This document shows positions 34,171 to 44,589 of a DNA stretch of 64,000 nt, one piece after another. Under the pieces are notes generated by a model. The model did no database searches, was not told the DNA's origin, and saw only the letters and a list, made by a program, of their open reading frames with translations. The translations under genes and the position numbers were made by a program. This stretch comes from Zunongwangia pacifica (GTDB taxonomy: Bacteria; Bacteroidota; Bacteroidia; Flavobacteriales; Flavobacteriaceae), in assembly GCF_023499215.1 (NCBI RefSeq), contig NZ_JAKHSK010000018.1, forward strand, positions 23,586 to 87,585. The letters are read 5' to 3'. Each line of letters opens with the position of its first letter. The stretch's first letter is position 1.

Positions 34171-35682
34171 ATGAAGATTTTCTCTGCAGCGCAATTAAAG
34201 AAAGCAGATGAGCTGAGCATCAAAAATCAAAATATTACTTCAACACAATTAATGGAACGGGCTGCAAGTCTTGTTTCTGCTGAAATACATAAACGCCTGC
34301 AAAACTCAGATATTGCCATTAAAATATTTTGCGGTGTTGGTAATAATGGGGGAGATGGATTGGTTATTGCCCGGCAATTGATTGAAAAAGGCTATAATGT
34401 AAAGGTTTTTGTGGTGAATTATACCGATAATCGATCTGATGACTTTTTGATTAATTACGACCGACTAAAAGAAACCACAAACGATTGGCCAGAATATATA
34501 AAATCGGCTAATGATTTTCCTGAAATCGATCTAAATGAATTTGTGATCGATGCCATTTTTGGTATTGGTTTAAACCGCCCTTTAGAGGGCTGGGTCGCGC
34601 AACTTGTAGACCATATTAATCGTTCTAAAGCCTTTATTTTAGCGATAGATATGCCATCGGGATTATTTTCAGACCGTATTCCAGATGAAAAAGATCACCT
34701 TATTTTAGCGAATTTTACGATTAGTTTTCAAACTCCTAAACTGGTATTTTTCTTACCGCAAACGATGGATTTTGTGGGAGATTTGCAAATATTGGATATA
34801 GGTTTAGATCGTGAGTTCTTAGCTTCGGAAAAAGGACAAGCGGAATTGATTGGTAAACCTGAAGCACGATTGCTTTACCGACCCAGAAAGTCGAATTCGC
34901 ACAAAGGGAATTATGGTCATGCCTTGGTTGTTGGCGGTAGTTATGGTAAAATAGGCAGCGTACTTTTATCTTCAAAAGCAGCTTTGCGAACAGGAGCGGG
35001 GCTGGTAAGTACCTTTATTCCAAAATGCGGTTATACTATTTTGCAAACGGGACTGCCAGAAGCTATGGTAATTACTGATAAGAATGATGATAAATTGACC
35101 AATATCGATCATGGGATGGATCCTTCAGTTATTTGCTTTGGCATGGGAGCAGGGAAGGATCCCGAAACGGTTGATGCTTTTAAAGCATTACTTCAGCAAA
35201 CCAAAAAGCCAATGCTCATTGATGCAGATGGTCTAAATATGATTTCTGAACATGATGAATTATTAGAATTCCTTCCAAAGGAATCGGTTTTGACTCCACA
35301 TCCAAAAGAATTGCAGCGTTTAATTGGCGATTGGCAGGATGATTTGGATAAGTTGAAAAAGATAGAGGAATTTACGCAAAATCATGATGTTATTTTGGTT
35401 TTAAAAGGCTCGCATACTTTTATTTTTGGCGGCGGGCATATTTATATTAACAATTCGGGAAATCCCGGCATGGCCACGGCTGGTAGTGGCGATGTGTTAT
35501 CGGGAATTATAAGTGGGTTGATCTCTCAAGAATATGAACCTTTGGCTGCTGCAATCCTTGGGGTATACCTGCATGGTTTATCTGGCGATATCGTCGCTGA
35601 AAATCGATCTTACCAGGCACTAATATCAGGGGATCTTGTAGAAAATATGGGCGCAGCTTTCCAGTCTTTATTTGCCGATTAG
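34171..35682 (+). CDS. nnr: Bifunctional NAD(P)H-hydrate repair enzyme (epimerase and dehydratase)
   Basis: A 503-residue two-domain repair enzyme. Residues 1-215 form the NAD(P)HX epimerase (YjeF N-terminal): STQLMERAASLVSAEI, FCGVGNNGGDGLVIARQL, VIDAIFGIGLNRPLEG, AIDMPSGLFSD. Residues about 230-500 form the ADP/ATP-dependent NAD(P)HX dehydratase: SHKGNYGHALVVGGSYGKIGSVLLSSKAALRTGAGLVS, CFGMGAGKD, LIDADGLNMI, LTPHPKELQRL, and NPGMATAGSGDVLSGIISGLI. The protein restores damaged, hydrated nicotinamide cofactors in the cytoplasm. Single gene with a promoter core at 34137-34144. Confidence 0.96.
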   Translation: MKIFSAAQLKKADELSIKNQNITSTQLMERAASLVSAEIHKRLQNSDIAIKIFCGVGNNGGDGLVIARQLIEKGYNVKVFVVNYTDNRSDDFLINYDRLKETTNDWPEYIKSANDFPEIDLNEFVIDAIFGIGLNRPLEGWVAQLVDHINRSKAFILAIDMPSGLFSDRIPDEKDHLILANFTISFQTPKLVFFLPQTMDFVGDLQILDIGLDREFLASEKGQAELIGKPEARLLYRPRKSNSHKGNYGHALVVGGSYGKIGSVLLSSKAALRTGAGLVSTFIPKCGYTILQTGLPEAMVITDKNDDKLTNIDHGMDPSVICFGMGAGKDPETVDAFKALLQQTKKPMLIDADGLNMISEHDELLEFLPKESVLTPHPKELQRLIGDWQDDLDKLKKIEEFTQNHDVILVLKGSHTFIFGGGHIYINNSGNPGMATAGSGDVLSGIISGLISQEYEPLAAAILGVYLHGLSGDIVAENRSYQALISGDLVENMGAAFQSLFAD

Positions 35683-35901
35683 ATGATTCCAGAAGAAATA
35701 AAAGACATTCTCATGATAACTACTCTTTTTATGAAATTGGCGATCTGAAACATGATTTCTAGCATTGAAAAATTGGGTTGAAAACTCGATAATTTTAAGG
35801 TATTCAGAATAAAATTGGAATAATTTGGATACTATTTTTTGAAATTGGATTTTTGCCTTATTGTTTTTAGCAAACGATTTCGAATACTTTAAAACTGATT
35901 A

Positions 35902-37410
35902 ATGGAAGATACACATTATATCACCTCGGCAATTTTAGATTTGGATATCATCAGGGATATTATCGATAATAACATGAAGCTGGCTTTAAGTGAGGAAGCG
36001 CGTTTAAATATCACAAAATCCAGGACTTATTTAGACCAGAAAATTAAAGAAAGTGGTGTGCCTGTTTACGGTATTAATACTGGCTTTGGAGCATTGTGTA
36101 ATGTGAAAATTACTTCGGAAAAATTAACTATTTTACAGGAAAATCTGGTAAAATCTCATGCTTGCGGAACAGGTGACAAAGTGAGTAAGCCTATTATACG
36201 CCTAATGCTTTTGCTGAAAATCCAGTCGTTAAGCTATGGAAATTCTGGTGTAGCATTAGAAACCACAGAGCGTTTAATCGATTTTTTTAATGAAGATATT
36301 TTGCCGGTGGTGTACGAACAGGGCTCTTTAGGCGCTTCTGGAGATTTAGCGCCATTAGCCCATTTGGCCTTGCCATTAATAGGCGAGGGGGAAGTATACT
36401 ATAAAAATGAAATCGTTTCTGGGGCTTCAATTTTAGAAAGATATAACTGGAAACCTGTAAAACTACAATCTAAAGAAGGTCTGGCACTTTTAAACGGAAC
36501 TCAGTTTATGAGTGCTCATGCCGTACATGGCTTAATTAAAGCCTATAAATTATCGTATTGTGCAGATTTTATAAGCGCGGTTTCTATGGATGCGTTCGAT
36601 TGTAATTTATCTCCTTTTGATGAATTGGTACATCTGGTAAGACCGCACCGCGGACAGATAAAAACGGCTGAACGTATTCGAAATTTTTTAGCGGGTAGTG
36701 AGTTAGCGCAGCAGGAAAAAGAAAATGTACAGGATCCTTATTCGTTTAGATGTGTGCCTCAGGTTCACGGTGCTACAAAGGATACTTTGGCATTTGTGCA
36801 TAAAACCGTGAAAACCGAAATCAATTCGGTTACCGATAATCCAAATATTTTTGTGAAGGCCGATAAAATAATTTCCGGAGGAAATTTTCATGGTCAGCCT
36901 TTAGCTTTGGCTATGGATTATCTGGCCATCGCCATGGCCGAATTGGCTAATATTTCTGAGAGAAGAACGTATCAATTGGTTTCGGGATTGCGAGGATTAC
37001 CTAACTTTTTGGTAGAAAATCCAGGTTTAAATAGCGGATTTATGATTCCGCAATATACGGCAGCCAGTATTGTGAGCCAAAATAAGCAATTATGTATGCC
37101 GGCTTCAGTAGATTCTATTGTTTCTTCAAATGGACAGGAGGATCATGTGAGTATGGGGGCCAACGCTGCTACCAAATTAATTAGGGTAATGGAAAATGTG
37201 GATTCGGTGCTGGCTATCGAATTATTTAATGCTTCCCAGGGCTTACATTTTAGATCGCCGGCAAAGTCTTCAGAAAAAATAGAACAGGTATTAGCGAATT
37301 TTAGAGAAAAAGTACCGATCGTTACCGAAGATGTGATGATGGCACCATTAATTCAGCAATCAAAAATATTTTTAGAACATTTTATTATCAGGGAAGATTA
37401 TTTGAATTAA
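35902..37410 (+). CDS. hutH: Histidine ammonia-lyase
   Basis: A 502-residue aromatic amino acid lyase that deaminates histidine to urocanate. The MIO cofactor forms from A145-S146-G147 in QGSLGASGDLAPLAHLALPL. Y56 lies in YGINTGFGALC and H86 in NLVKSHACGTG; His at this position favours histidine over tyrosine as substrate. NGTQFMSAHAVHG, SVTDNPNIF and FHGQPLALAMDYLAIAMAELANISERRT complete the family pattern. No urocanase, imidazolonepropionase or formiminoglutamase gene lies next to it, so it is an orphan hut gene here. Its 3' end overlaps the convergent gene at 37388-37768 by 23 bp. Confidence 0.93.
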   Translation: MEDTHYITSAILDLDIIRDIIDNNMKLALSEEARLNITKSRTYLDQKIKESGVPVYGINTGFGALCNVKITSEKLTILQENLVKSHACGTGDKVSKPIIRLMLLLKIQSLSYGNSGVALETTERLIDFFNEDILPVVYEQGSLGASGDLAPLAHLALPLIGEGEVYYKNEIVSGASILERYNWKPVKLQSKEGLALLNGTQFMSAHAVHGLIKAYKLSYCADFISAVSMDAFDCNLSPFDELVHLVRPHRGQIKTAERIRNFLAGSELAQQEKENVQDPYSFRCVPQVHGATKDTLAFVHKTVKTEINSVTDNPNIFVKADKIISGGNFHGQPLALAMDYLAIAMAELANISERRTYQLVSGLRGLPNFLVENPGLNSGFMIPQYTAASIVSQNKQLCMPASVDSIVSSNGQEDHVSMGANAATKLIRVMENVDSVLAIELFNASQGLHFRSPAKSSEKIEQVLANFREKVPIVTEDVMMAPLIQQSKIFLEHFIIREDYLN

Positions 37411-37768
37411 TAATTTGCATTGCTTCGCTGTATTCTGAAAAATGCAGGCACTGTACATTGGTGAAAATTTTTACAAACTTAAGATTTAATGCATCGATAT
37501 ATTGATCTGAAACCAGAATAACCCATTTTACATGTTTTTCAATAGTTTTTTTTTCAGACAGTAATATCATTGGATCGAATGAATATTTATCTTTAGGATG
37601 TATCCTTTTCACAACGATTCCTATTTTTTCACTTCTGTAGTGCTCTATTTTCAGTTTAAAACATTTATGGAATTCTTGTAGACCAAAATGAGATTCATGG
37701 AAAAGTTCAAATTGGATATAGGTTGGTGTTAGGGTTAATTGAAAGTCTTTAAATTTTATAAGATTCAT
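37388..37768 (-). CDS. Hypothetical protein of 126 residues, STAS-like fold possible
   Basis: A cytoplasmic protein without signal or membrane segments. It alternates hydrophobic strands and helices: NLIKFKDFQLTLTPTYIQFELF, KIGIVVKRIHPKD, VKWVILVSDQYIDALNLKFVKIF, CLHFSEYSEAMQIINS. The final segments resemble SpoIIAA/STAS-like proteins seen in flavobacteria, but the match is weak and no catalytic site is visible. It ends inside the last codons of hutH on the other strand (23-bp overlap). Its start ATG at 37768 lies about 40 bp after the hairpin that ends clpC. The codon pattern looks real, and the position between a terminator and a convergent gene leaves room for no other gene. Confidence 0.6.
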   Translation of the reverse strand: MNLIKFKDFQLTLTPTYIQFELFHESHFGLQEFHKCFKLKIEHYRSEKIGIVVKRIHPKDKYSFDPMILLSEKKTIEKHVKWVILVSDQYIDALNLKFVKIFTNVQCLHFSEYSEAMQIINSNNLP

Positions 37769-37809
37769 TTTCGGAATTGAATTTAGATTTGGGACAGGCT
37801 AAAATAGGG

Positions 37810-37836
37810 AAAGCCCCACGAAACTGTGAGGCTTTT
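37810..37836 (-). terminator. Terminator of clpC
   Basis: AAAGCC-C-CAC pairs with GTG-A-GGCTTT around GAAACT. The minus-strand T-run is short. It follows the clpC stop at 37860. Confidence 0.6.
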
Positions 37837-37859
37837 TATAGAATTTATATTTTATAGAA

Positions 37860-40448
37860 TTATTTTTTAGACTCAGATTCTTCCTCGGTATTCTTGCCTT
37901 TTTTGACTTTTATAACCAGTTCATCTTCACCTTCTTTATAATCCATTTCAATTTTATCTCCTTCAGCTATTTTAGAATTAATGATCTCTTCAGCGAGAGC
38001 ATCTTCAATATATTTCTGAATAGCACGGTTTAAAGGTCTGGCTCCATATTGTTTGTCAAAACCTTTTTCAGCAATAAAATCTTTAGCTTTTTCGCTCAAT
38101 TTTAGTTCGTAACCAAGACCGCCAATTCTACCATATAATTTAGAAAGTTCGATATCGATAATTTTATGAATATCTTCTCTTTCTAATGCGTTGAAAACAA
38201 TCACATCGTCAATCCTATTCAGGAATTCTGGAGCGAATGCTTTTTTAAGCGCATTTTGGATCACTCCGCGTGCATTATCATCGGCCTGTGCTCTTTGCGA
38301 TTGTGTACCAAAACCAATACCCTGACCAAAGTCTTTGAGTTTTCTGGCTCCGATATTAGAGGTCATGATAATAATCGTATTTCTAAAATCGATTTTTCGA
38401 CCTAGACTATCAGTTAAATATCCATCATCTAAAACCTGTAGTAACATATTGAAAACATCTGGATGCGCTTTCTCTACCTCGTCTAAAAGAATAACGGCAT
38501 AAGGTTTTCTTCTTACTTTTTCGGTAAGCTGGCCACCTTCTTCATAACCTACATATCCCGGAGGTGCACCAATTAATCTTGATACGGCGAATTTTTCCAT
38601 GTATTCGCTCATATCAATTCTAATTAATGTGTCTTCATTATCAAAAAGCTCACGGGCCAGTACTTTAGCTAACTGTGTTTTACCAACACCAGTCTGCCCT
38701 AAGAAGATAAAGGAACCAATCGGTTTATTTGGATCTTTAAGTCCGGCACGGTTACGTTGTATGGCTTTTACCACTTTTGCTACTGCATCGTCCTGACCAA
38801 TAACTTTTCCTTTGATTTTATTAGGAAGTTCTACCAGTTTATTCGACTCGGTTTGAGCAATACGGTTTACCGGAACCCCTGTCATCATAGAAACAACATC
38901 GGCAACGCTATCTTCGTTTACAATTTCTTTATGTTTCTTTGATTCTTCTTCCCAACGCTCCTGAGCAATCGCTAATTCCTTTTCAAGATTTTTTTCATCG
39001 TCCCTTAATTTAGCCGCTTCTTCGTATTTCTGTTTCTTAACAACAGTATTTTTCTTTTCGCGTACTTCTTCTAATTTACGCTCAAGATCAAGAATTTGTT
39101 TCGGCACATCAATATTAGTGATATGTACACGGGATCCTGCTTCATCTAAAGCATCTATAGCTTTATCTGGAAGGAATCTATCGGTCATATAACGATTGGT
39201 TAACTTTACACAGGCTTCAATAGCTTCTGCGGTGTATTCTACGTTATGATGATCTTCGTACTTATCTTTAATATTATTAAGAATTTCTATAGTTTCTTCA
39301 ACTGAAGTTGGCTCGACAATCACTTTTTGGAAACGTCGCTCTAAAGCTCCGTCTTTTTCGATATACTGGCGATACTCATCTAAAGTTGTGGCACCAATAC
39401 ATTGAATTTCTCCTCTTGCCAATGCGGGCTTAAACATATTGCTGGCATCTAAACTGCCGGTTGCGCCACCTGCACCAACTATGGTATGAATTTCGTCTAT
39501 AAAAAGAATAATATCGTCATTTTTCTCAAGTTCGTTCATTACCGCTTTCATGCGCTCTTCAAACTGCCCACGATATTTTGTACCGGCAACTAAACTTGCA
39601 AGATCCAGGGTAACTACGCGCTTGTCAAATAGAATTCTTGACACTTTACGCTTTACGATCCTTAAGGCAAGACCTTCTGCAATTGCAGATTTACCAACTC
39701 CTGGTTCTCCTATTAATAACGGGTTATTTTTCTTACGTCTACTAAGAATTTGGGAAACTCGCTCAATTTCTTTTTCCCTACCTACCACAGGGTCCAGTTT
39801 ATCAGCTTCTGCCATTGCTGTTAAATCACGACCAAAATTATCTAAAACCGGGGTTTTGGATTTTTTATTTGATTTACCTGCAGCTCCGCCGCTACCTGTA
39901 GCACCTGTTCCACTAAAAGGATTATCTTTTGTAGCATCATCTGTACCATCTTCATCAGAGAATGAATCGGCTGAAGGTCCCTGTGTATAATCTGTATCGT
40001 CGTTTGCGATCATAAATTTAAATTGATCTTTTACCCCATCATAATCAATCTTAAGCTTATTAAGTAATTTAGTGGTGGGATCGTTTTCATTTCTTAAAAT
40101 ACACAATAACAGGTGCGCCGTATTAATATTTGGACTCTGAAATAATTTAGCCTCCAAAAACGTTGTTTTAAGGGCACGTTCAGCCTGTCTTGTTAAATGC
40201 AGGTTCTTTTTCTCATTAGAAACTGCCGTCATATTTGGATTAGCAGGACTTAAAATCTCTACTTTTCTTCTTAAATGGCTTAAATCGATATCCAGAGCGT
40301 TTAGGATGTCTATGGCTTTCCCGTCACCGTCTCTCAATAATCCAAGCATCAAATGTTCAGTTCCAATAAAGTCATGGCCAAGTCTTAAAGCCTCTTCTTT
40401 ACTGTACGCTATTACATCCTTTACCCTAGGTGAAAAATTATCATCCAT
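37860..40448 (-). CDS. clpC: ClpC-type AAA+ unfoldase
   Basis: An 862-residue Clp/Hsp100 unfoldase that feeds substrates to ClpP. Order: Clp-N double repeat 1-150 (FSPRVKDVIAYSKEEALRLGHDFIGTEHLMLGLL); a Gly/Ser-rich linker about 165-190 (FSGTGATGSGGAAGKS); AAA module 1 with Walker A GEPGVGKSA and Walker B LFIDEIHTIVGAGG; a UVR-type coiled middle about 425-480 (KKQKYEEAAKLRDDEKNLEKEL), which marks ClpC rather than ClpA; AAA module 2 with GQTGVGKTQLAKVLA and LLDEVEKAHPDVFN; a C-terminal acidic/basic tail. Divergent from gyrA across 248 bp, an arrangement typical of flavobacteria. Confidence 0.96.
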   Translation of the reverse strand: MDDNFSPRVKDVIAYSKEEALRLGHDFIGTEHLMLGLLRDGDGKAIDILNALDIDLSHLRRKVEILSPANPNMTAVSNEKKNLHLTRQAERALKTTFLEAKLFQSPNINTAHLLLCILRNENDPTTKLLNKLKIDYDGVKDQFKFMIANDDTDYTQGPSADSFSDEDGTDDATKDNPFSGTGATGSGGAAGKSNKKSKTPVLDNFGRDLTAMAEADKLDPVVGREKEIERVSQILSRRKKNNPLLIGEPGVGKSAIAEGLALRIVKRKVSRILFDKRVVTLDLASLVAGTKYRGQFEERMKAVMNELEKNDDIILFIDEIHTIVGAGGATGSLDASNMFKPALARGEIQCIGATTLDEYRQYIEKDGALERRFQKVIVEPTSVEETIEILNNIKDKYEDHHNVEYTAEAIEACVKLTNRYMTDRFLPDKAIDALDEAGSRVHITNIDVPKQILDLERKLEEVREKKNTVVKKQKYEEAAKLRDDEKNLEKELAIAQERWEEESKKHKEIVNEDSVADVVSMMTGVPVNRIAQTESNKLVELPNKIKGKVIGQDDAVAKVVKAIQRNRAGLKDPNKPIGSFIFLGQTGVGKTQLAKVLARELFDNEDTLIRIDMSEYMEKFAVSRLIGAPPGYVGYEEGGQLTEKVRRKPYAVILLDEVEKAHPDVFNMLLQVLDDGYLTDSLGRKIDFRNTIIIMTSNIGARKLKDFGQGIGFGTQSQRAQADDNARGVIQNALKKAFAPEFLNRIDDVIVFNALEREDIHKIIDIELSKLYGRIGGLGYELKLSEKAKDFIAEKGFDKQYGARPLNRAIQKYIEDALAEEIINSKIAEGDKIEMDYKEGEDELVIKVKKGKNTEEESESKK

Positions 40449-40667
40449 GTTTTTTCCTTTCTCTACTATGTTAATTTTTATTCTGATTTAAGGCAAAAAC
40501 TATACCTAAGCCCGAATATATAGCTAATTGACAAAAATACTTCCAAAAATCAAAATATAGCAGTGTTAACTTATCAACTTTGTCACAATAAAATTTTGTT
40601 AATAAAAACTGGGAAAACTCTTTCTTAAGAACCACGATACATACATAAAATATGTAAATTAGCCGGT

Positions 40668-40675
40668 TAGATTTG
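40668..40675 (+). promoter_or_regulatory. Promoter core of gyrA
   Basis: TAGATTTG matches TAnnTTTG and ends 21 bp before the ATG at 40697. No convincing upstream TTTG box is present. Confidence 0.5.
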
Positions 40676-40696
40676 TGAACTAAACAATTTTGTAAT

Positions 40697-43237
40697 ATGG
40701 CTGAAGGAGAAAAGCTTATTCCTATCAACATTGAAGAAGAGATGAAATCGGCCTACATTGATTATTCAATGTCGGTCATTGTGTCACGTGCGTTGCCGGA
40801 TGTTCGTGATGGTCTTAAGCCGGTGCATCGTAGAGTTTTATTTGGAATGTACGAATTAGGCGTACTTTCTAACAGAGCATATAAAAAGTCAGCAAGAATT
40901 GTAGGAGAGGTATTAGGTAAGTATCACCCGCATGGTGACTCATCTGTATACGATACCATGGTTAGAATGGCGCAGGAATGGAGTATGAGGTACATGCTTG
41001 TAGATGGCCAGGGTAACTTTGGATCTGTTGATGGTGATAGTCCCGCAGCAATGCGTTATACCGAGGCTAGAATGCGAAAAATCAGTGAGGATATGCTTGC
41101 TGATATCGATAAAGAAACAGTAGACACCCAACTAAACTTCGATGATTCATTAAATGAACCAGTTGTACTACCCACCCGAATTCCAAACTTATTGGTAAAT
41201 GGTGCTAGTGGTATTGCCGTGGGTATGGCTACGAATATGGCGCCTCATAATTTAACTGAGGTTATTGATGGTACAGTAGCTTATATCGAGAATCATGATA
41301 TCGAAATTGATGAGCTAATGCAACACATCAAAGCACCAGATTTTCCTACTGGAGGGATCATTTATGGTTATGACGGTGTTCGTGAAGCCTTTAAAACAGG
41401 TAGAGGGCGTATTGTAATGCGCGCAAAAAGTTCTCTTGAAGAAGTAAATGGTAGAGAATGTATCGTCGTTACTGAAATTCCATATCAGGTTAATAAAGCC
41501 GATATGATTAAAAAGACGGCAGATCTTATTAATGATAAAAAGATCGAAGGGATTAGTCTTATTAGAGATGAATCAGACCGTCATGGGATGCGTATCGTTT
41601 ATCAGTTAAAACGTGACGCGATCCCAAATATCGTTTTAAACACCTTGTTTAAGCATACGGCATTACAGTCTTCTTTTAGTGTAAATAATATTGCGCTTGT
41701 AAAGGGAAGACCTGAAATGTTGAATCTTAAGGATATTATCTATCATTTTGTTGAACATAGGCATGAAGTTGTAGTTCGTAGAACAGAATTCGAATTAAAG
41801 AAAGCTGAAGATAGAGCGCATATCCTAGAAGGATTAATTATTGCTTCAGATAATATTGACGAAGTAATAGCCCTTATCCGTTCTTCTAATAATGCTGAAG
41901 AAGCCCGCCAAAAATTAATAGATAGATTTGAACTGTCTGAATTACAGGCAAGAGCTATCGTAGAAATGCGATTAAGACAGCTTACCGGACTGGAACAAGA
42001 TAAATTAAGAGCTGAATACGACGAAATATTAGAGACCATTAAAGACCTTAAAGACATTTTGGCACGTAAAGAGCGTAGAATGCAGGTTATTAAGGACGAA
42101 TTGCTGGAAGTAAAAGAAAAGTATGGTGACGGTAGACGTTCTACTATCGAGTATGCTGGTGGTGATCTTAGTATCGAAGATATGATCCCAGATGAAAGAG
42201 TGATTATCACTATTTCTCATGCTGGATACATTAAGAGAACTTCTTTAAACGAATATAAAAGACAAAATAGAGGAGGAGTAGGCCAAAAAGGATCGAATAC
42301 AAGAAACGAAGACTTCCTGGAATATTTATTCTCTGGTACCAATCACCAGTACATGCTATTCTTCACCCAAAAAGGAAAATGTTTTTGGATGAGGGTTTAT
42401 GAAATTCCAGAGGGTAGTAAATCATCTAAAGGAAGAGCAATCCAAAACCTAATTAATATAGAACCAGACGATCGCGTTAAAGCATTTATCTGTACACAAG
42501 ACCTCAAAGATGAGGAATATGTCAACAATCATTTTGTGATCATGGCCACTAAAAAAGGTCAGGTGAAAAAAACTGCGTTAGAACAATATTCTCGTCCTAG
42601 AACAAATGGTATTAATGCAATCACTATTAAGGAAGATGATGAACTGCTGGAAGCTAAACTTACTACAGGTGATAGTCAGGTAATGTTAGCTGTAAAAAGT
42701 GGTAAGGCCATTCGATTTGAAGAAAGTAAAACAAGACCTATGGGAAGAAATGCTTCAGGGGTGCGAGGTATTACTTTGGCCGATGATAATGATGAAGTTG
42801 TAGGAATGGTTTCTGTAGATGATATGGAATCCAATATTCTTGTAGTTTCTGAAAATGGATATGGAAAACGCTCTAGTCTAGAAGATTATCGTATTACTAA
42901 TCGTGGCGGAAAAGGAGTAAAAACAATTTCTATCACGGAAAAGACAGGAAATCTTGTAGCCATTAAAAACGTTACAGACGAAGATGATTTAATGATCATC
43001 AATAAATCTGGAATTGCAATTCGTTTAGAAGTTAGTGATCTTCGTGTAATGGGAAGGGCGACTCAGGGAGTACGCTTAATTAATTTGAAGGGTAAAGATT
43101 CTATCGCTGCTGTGGCAAAAGTTCTACATGAAGAAGATGAGATTGAAGCAGATGAAATCGAAGATGTAGAAAGCCCTGATAATGCGGGTGAAGCAGGAGA
43201 TGGCACAGATATTGTTCAAAATGATTCAGAAGAATAA
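40697..43237 (+). CDS. gyrA: DNA gyrase subunit A
   Basis: An 846-residue type II topoisomerase subunit that cleaves and rejoins DNA. Catalytic Tyr121 lies in [10 protein letters not shown]. The quinolone-resistance region reads [13 protein letters not shown], with S82 and D86 equivalent to Escherichia coli S83 and D87, so no common resistance change is present. A coiled coil occupies about 365-460 and the C-terminal beta-pinwheel about 500-810, with the GyrA box as [10 protein letters not shown]. The tail is acidic ([26 protein letters not shown]). A TPR-protein gene follows after 22 bp, so both are likely co-transcribed. Divergent from clpC. Confidence 0.97.
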   Translation: MAEGEKLIPINIEEEMKSAYIDYSMSVIVSRALPDVRDGLKPVHRRVLFGMYELGVLSNRAYKKSARIVGEVLGKYHPHGDSSVYDTMVRMAQEWSMRYMLVDGQGNFGSVDGDSPAAMRYTEARMRKISEDMLADIDKETVDTQLNFDDSLNEPVVLPTRIPNLLVNGASGIAVGMATNMAPHNLTEVIDGTVAYIENHDIEIDELMQHIKAPDFPTGGIIYGYDGVREAFKTGRGRIVMRAKSSLEEVNGRECIVVTEIPYQVNKADMIKKTADLINDKKIEGISLIRDESDRHGMRIVYQLKRDAIPNIVLNTLFKHTALQSSFSVNNIALVKGRPEMLNLKDIIYHFVEHRHEVVVRRTEFELKKAEDRAHILEGLIIASDNIDEVIALIRSSNNAEEARQKLIDRFELSELQARAIVEMRLRQLTGLEQDKLRAEYDEILETIKDLKDILARKERRMQVIKDELLEVKEKYGDGRRSTIEYAGGDLSIEDMIPDERVIITISHAGYIKRTSLNEYKRQNRGGVGQKGSNTRNEDFLEYLFSGTNHQYMLFFTQKGKCFWMRVYEIPEGSKSSKGRAIQNLINIEPDDRVKAFICTQDLKDEEYVNNHFVIMATKKGQVKKTALEQYSRPRTNGINAITIKEDDELLEAKLTTGDSQVMLAVKSGKAIRFEESKTRPMGRNASGVRGITLADDNDEVVGMVSVDDMESNILVVSENGYGKRSSLEDYRITNRGGKGVKTISITEKTGNLVAIKNVTDEDDLMIINKSGIAIRLEVSDLRVMGRATQGVRLINLKGKDSIAAVAKVLHEEDEIEADEIEDVESPDNAGEAGDGTDIVQNDSEE

Positions 43238-43259
43238 ACTAAATTAATAAACCAATACA

Positions 43260-44501
43260 ATGAAAAAGAATATTTTGACATTGTCGCTATTGTCTTTTAT
43301 AGGTGTTTCTGCAATAGCACAAAAGGATGAAATCAAAAATGCTGAAGATTTTATTGAAGATGGTAATTTCGCTCAGGCTAAAACTGAATTAACAACGGCT
43401 GAAGGAAAACTATCTGAAGCTAACGACAAATGGAAAGAAAGATTCTATTTGGACAAAGCGAAGGCTTATTTAGGGGATGGAAAATCGACCTCTGTTGAAG
43501 ACTTTAAAACTGCCGGGGAAGCTTATAAAAAAGCTATAGATATGGGTAGTGATGATGCAGAGCAAGGATTGGCCAATCTTAGAAATCAGATTGTGCAAAG
43601 TGCGATCGACGATCAGAATACCGAAAATTATAAGAGTGCAGCAAACAAATTGGTGGCTAGTTACGAATTAAATCAACAGGACACTATTTATCTTTATTAT
43701 GCTGCCGCAAACTCTTTAAATGCACAGGATTATAATTCAGCTTTAAAGTATTACGAGCAACTTAAGGAATTAAACTACGATGGATCTTCAATTAGTTATA
43801 CCGCTGTAAATACTGAAACTGGAGAAACTGAATCTTTTGGTTCAAAAGAACAAAGAGATATGATGGCAAAGTCAGATCAATACAGTGATCCTAAAGACGA
43901 AAAACAGCCATCTAAAAGAGGTGAGATTGCTAAAAATATTGCCTTAATCTATATTCAGGAAGGTGATAACGATAAGGCTATCGCAGCTATGGACGATGCT
44001 AAAGCCAATAATCCAGAGGACTTAGGTCTTTTACAGGCAGAAGCTAATATGTATTATCAAATGGGGGATAAAGCAAAATATAATGAGCTTATGAACGAGC
44101 TTGTTAAAAAGAACCCCAATGATGCGAACCTTTATTATAACTTAGGGGTTAGTACGGCAGAGCTAGGAGATCAGGAAAAAGCAGTTGAATATTACAAAAA
44201 AGCATTATCAATTGATCCTGATATGGATAATGCCCGTATGAATATTGCTGCGGTTATTCTTAGTAAAGAACGCGAAATTATCGATGAGATGAACGGACTG
44301 GGAATGAGCAAAAAAGATAACGAGCGTTATGAAGAATTATCTGAAAAGCGTAAAGATATCTATAGAGAAGCTATTCCTTATTTAGAGGCTATCGTAAAGA
44401 AAAATCCGGAGAATAAAGATGCAGTAAAAACCGCGATGAATATTTACACCCAAATTGGAGAAAATGAAAAAGCTGCTGAAATGAAAGCATTGCTTGAGTA
44501 A
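43260..44501 (+). CDS. Exported TPR-repeat protein downstream of gyrA
   Basis: A 413-residue protein with an N-terminal signal peptide (KKNILTLSLLSFIGVSAIAQ) followed by tetratricopeptide repeats. Early repeats are around 24-130 (KNAEDFIEDGNFAQAKTELTTAEG, AGEAYKKAIDMGSDDAEQGLANL), then 130-165 and three clear TPRs about 220-330 (IYIQEGDNDKAIAAMDDAKANNPED, MYYQMGDKAKYNELMNELVKKNP, YYNLGVSTAELGDQEKAVEYYKKALSIDP). Probably periplasmic, serving as a protein interaction scaffold; a gyrase-related role is not implied by co-transcription. The unit ends at a strong hairpin at 44521-44556. Confidence 0.9.
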   Translation: MKKNILTLSLLSFIGVSAIAQKDEIKNAEDFIEDGNFAQAKTELTTAEGKLSEANDKWKERFYLDKAKAYLGDGKSTSVEDFKTAGEAYKKAIDMGSDDAEQGLANLRNQIVQSAIDDQNTENYKSAANKLVASYELNQQDTIYLYYAAANSLNAQDYNSALKYYEQLKELNYDGSSISYTAVNTETGETESFGSKEQRDMMAKSDQYSDPKDEKQPSKRGEIAKNIALIYIQEGDNDKAIAAMDDAKANNPEDLGLLQAEANMYYQMGDKAKYNELMNELVKKNPNDANLYYNLGVSTAELGDQEKAVEYYKKALSIDPDMDNARMNIAAVILSKEREIIDEMNGLGMSKKDNERYEELSEKRKDIYREAIPYLEAIVKKNPENKDAVKTAMNIYTQIGENEKAAEMKALLE

Positions 44502-44520
44502 TAGATAAAAGTTATCATGA

Positions 44521-44556
44521 AAAAGCCGCTGAATTGTTTTTCAGCGGCTTTTTTTA
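44521..44556. terminator. Terminator between convergent genes
   Basis: AAAAAGCCGCTGAA pairs with TTCAGCGGCTTTTT around a short loop, followed by further T residues. It ends the gyrA-TPR unit and can serve the NlpC/P60 gene on the other strand. Confidence 0.92.
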
Positions 44557-44589
44557 TGCTAAGTATAACTATAAAACTTAGATTATTTA

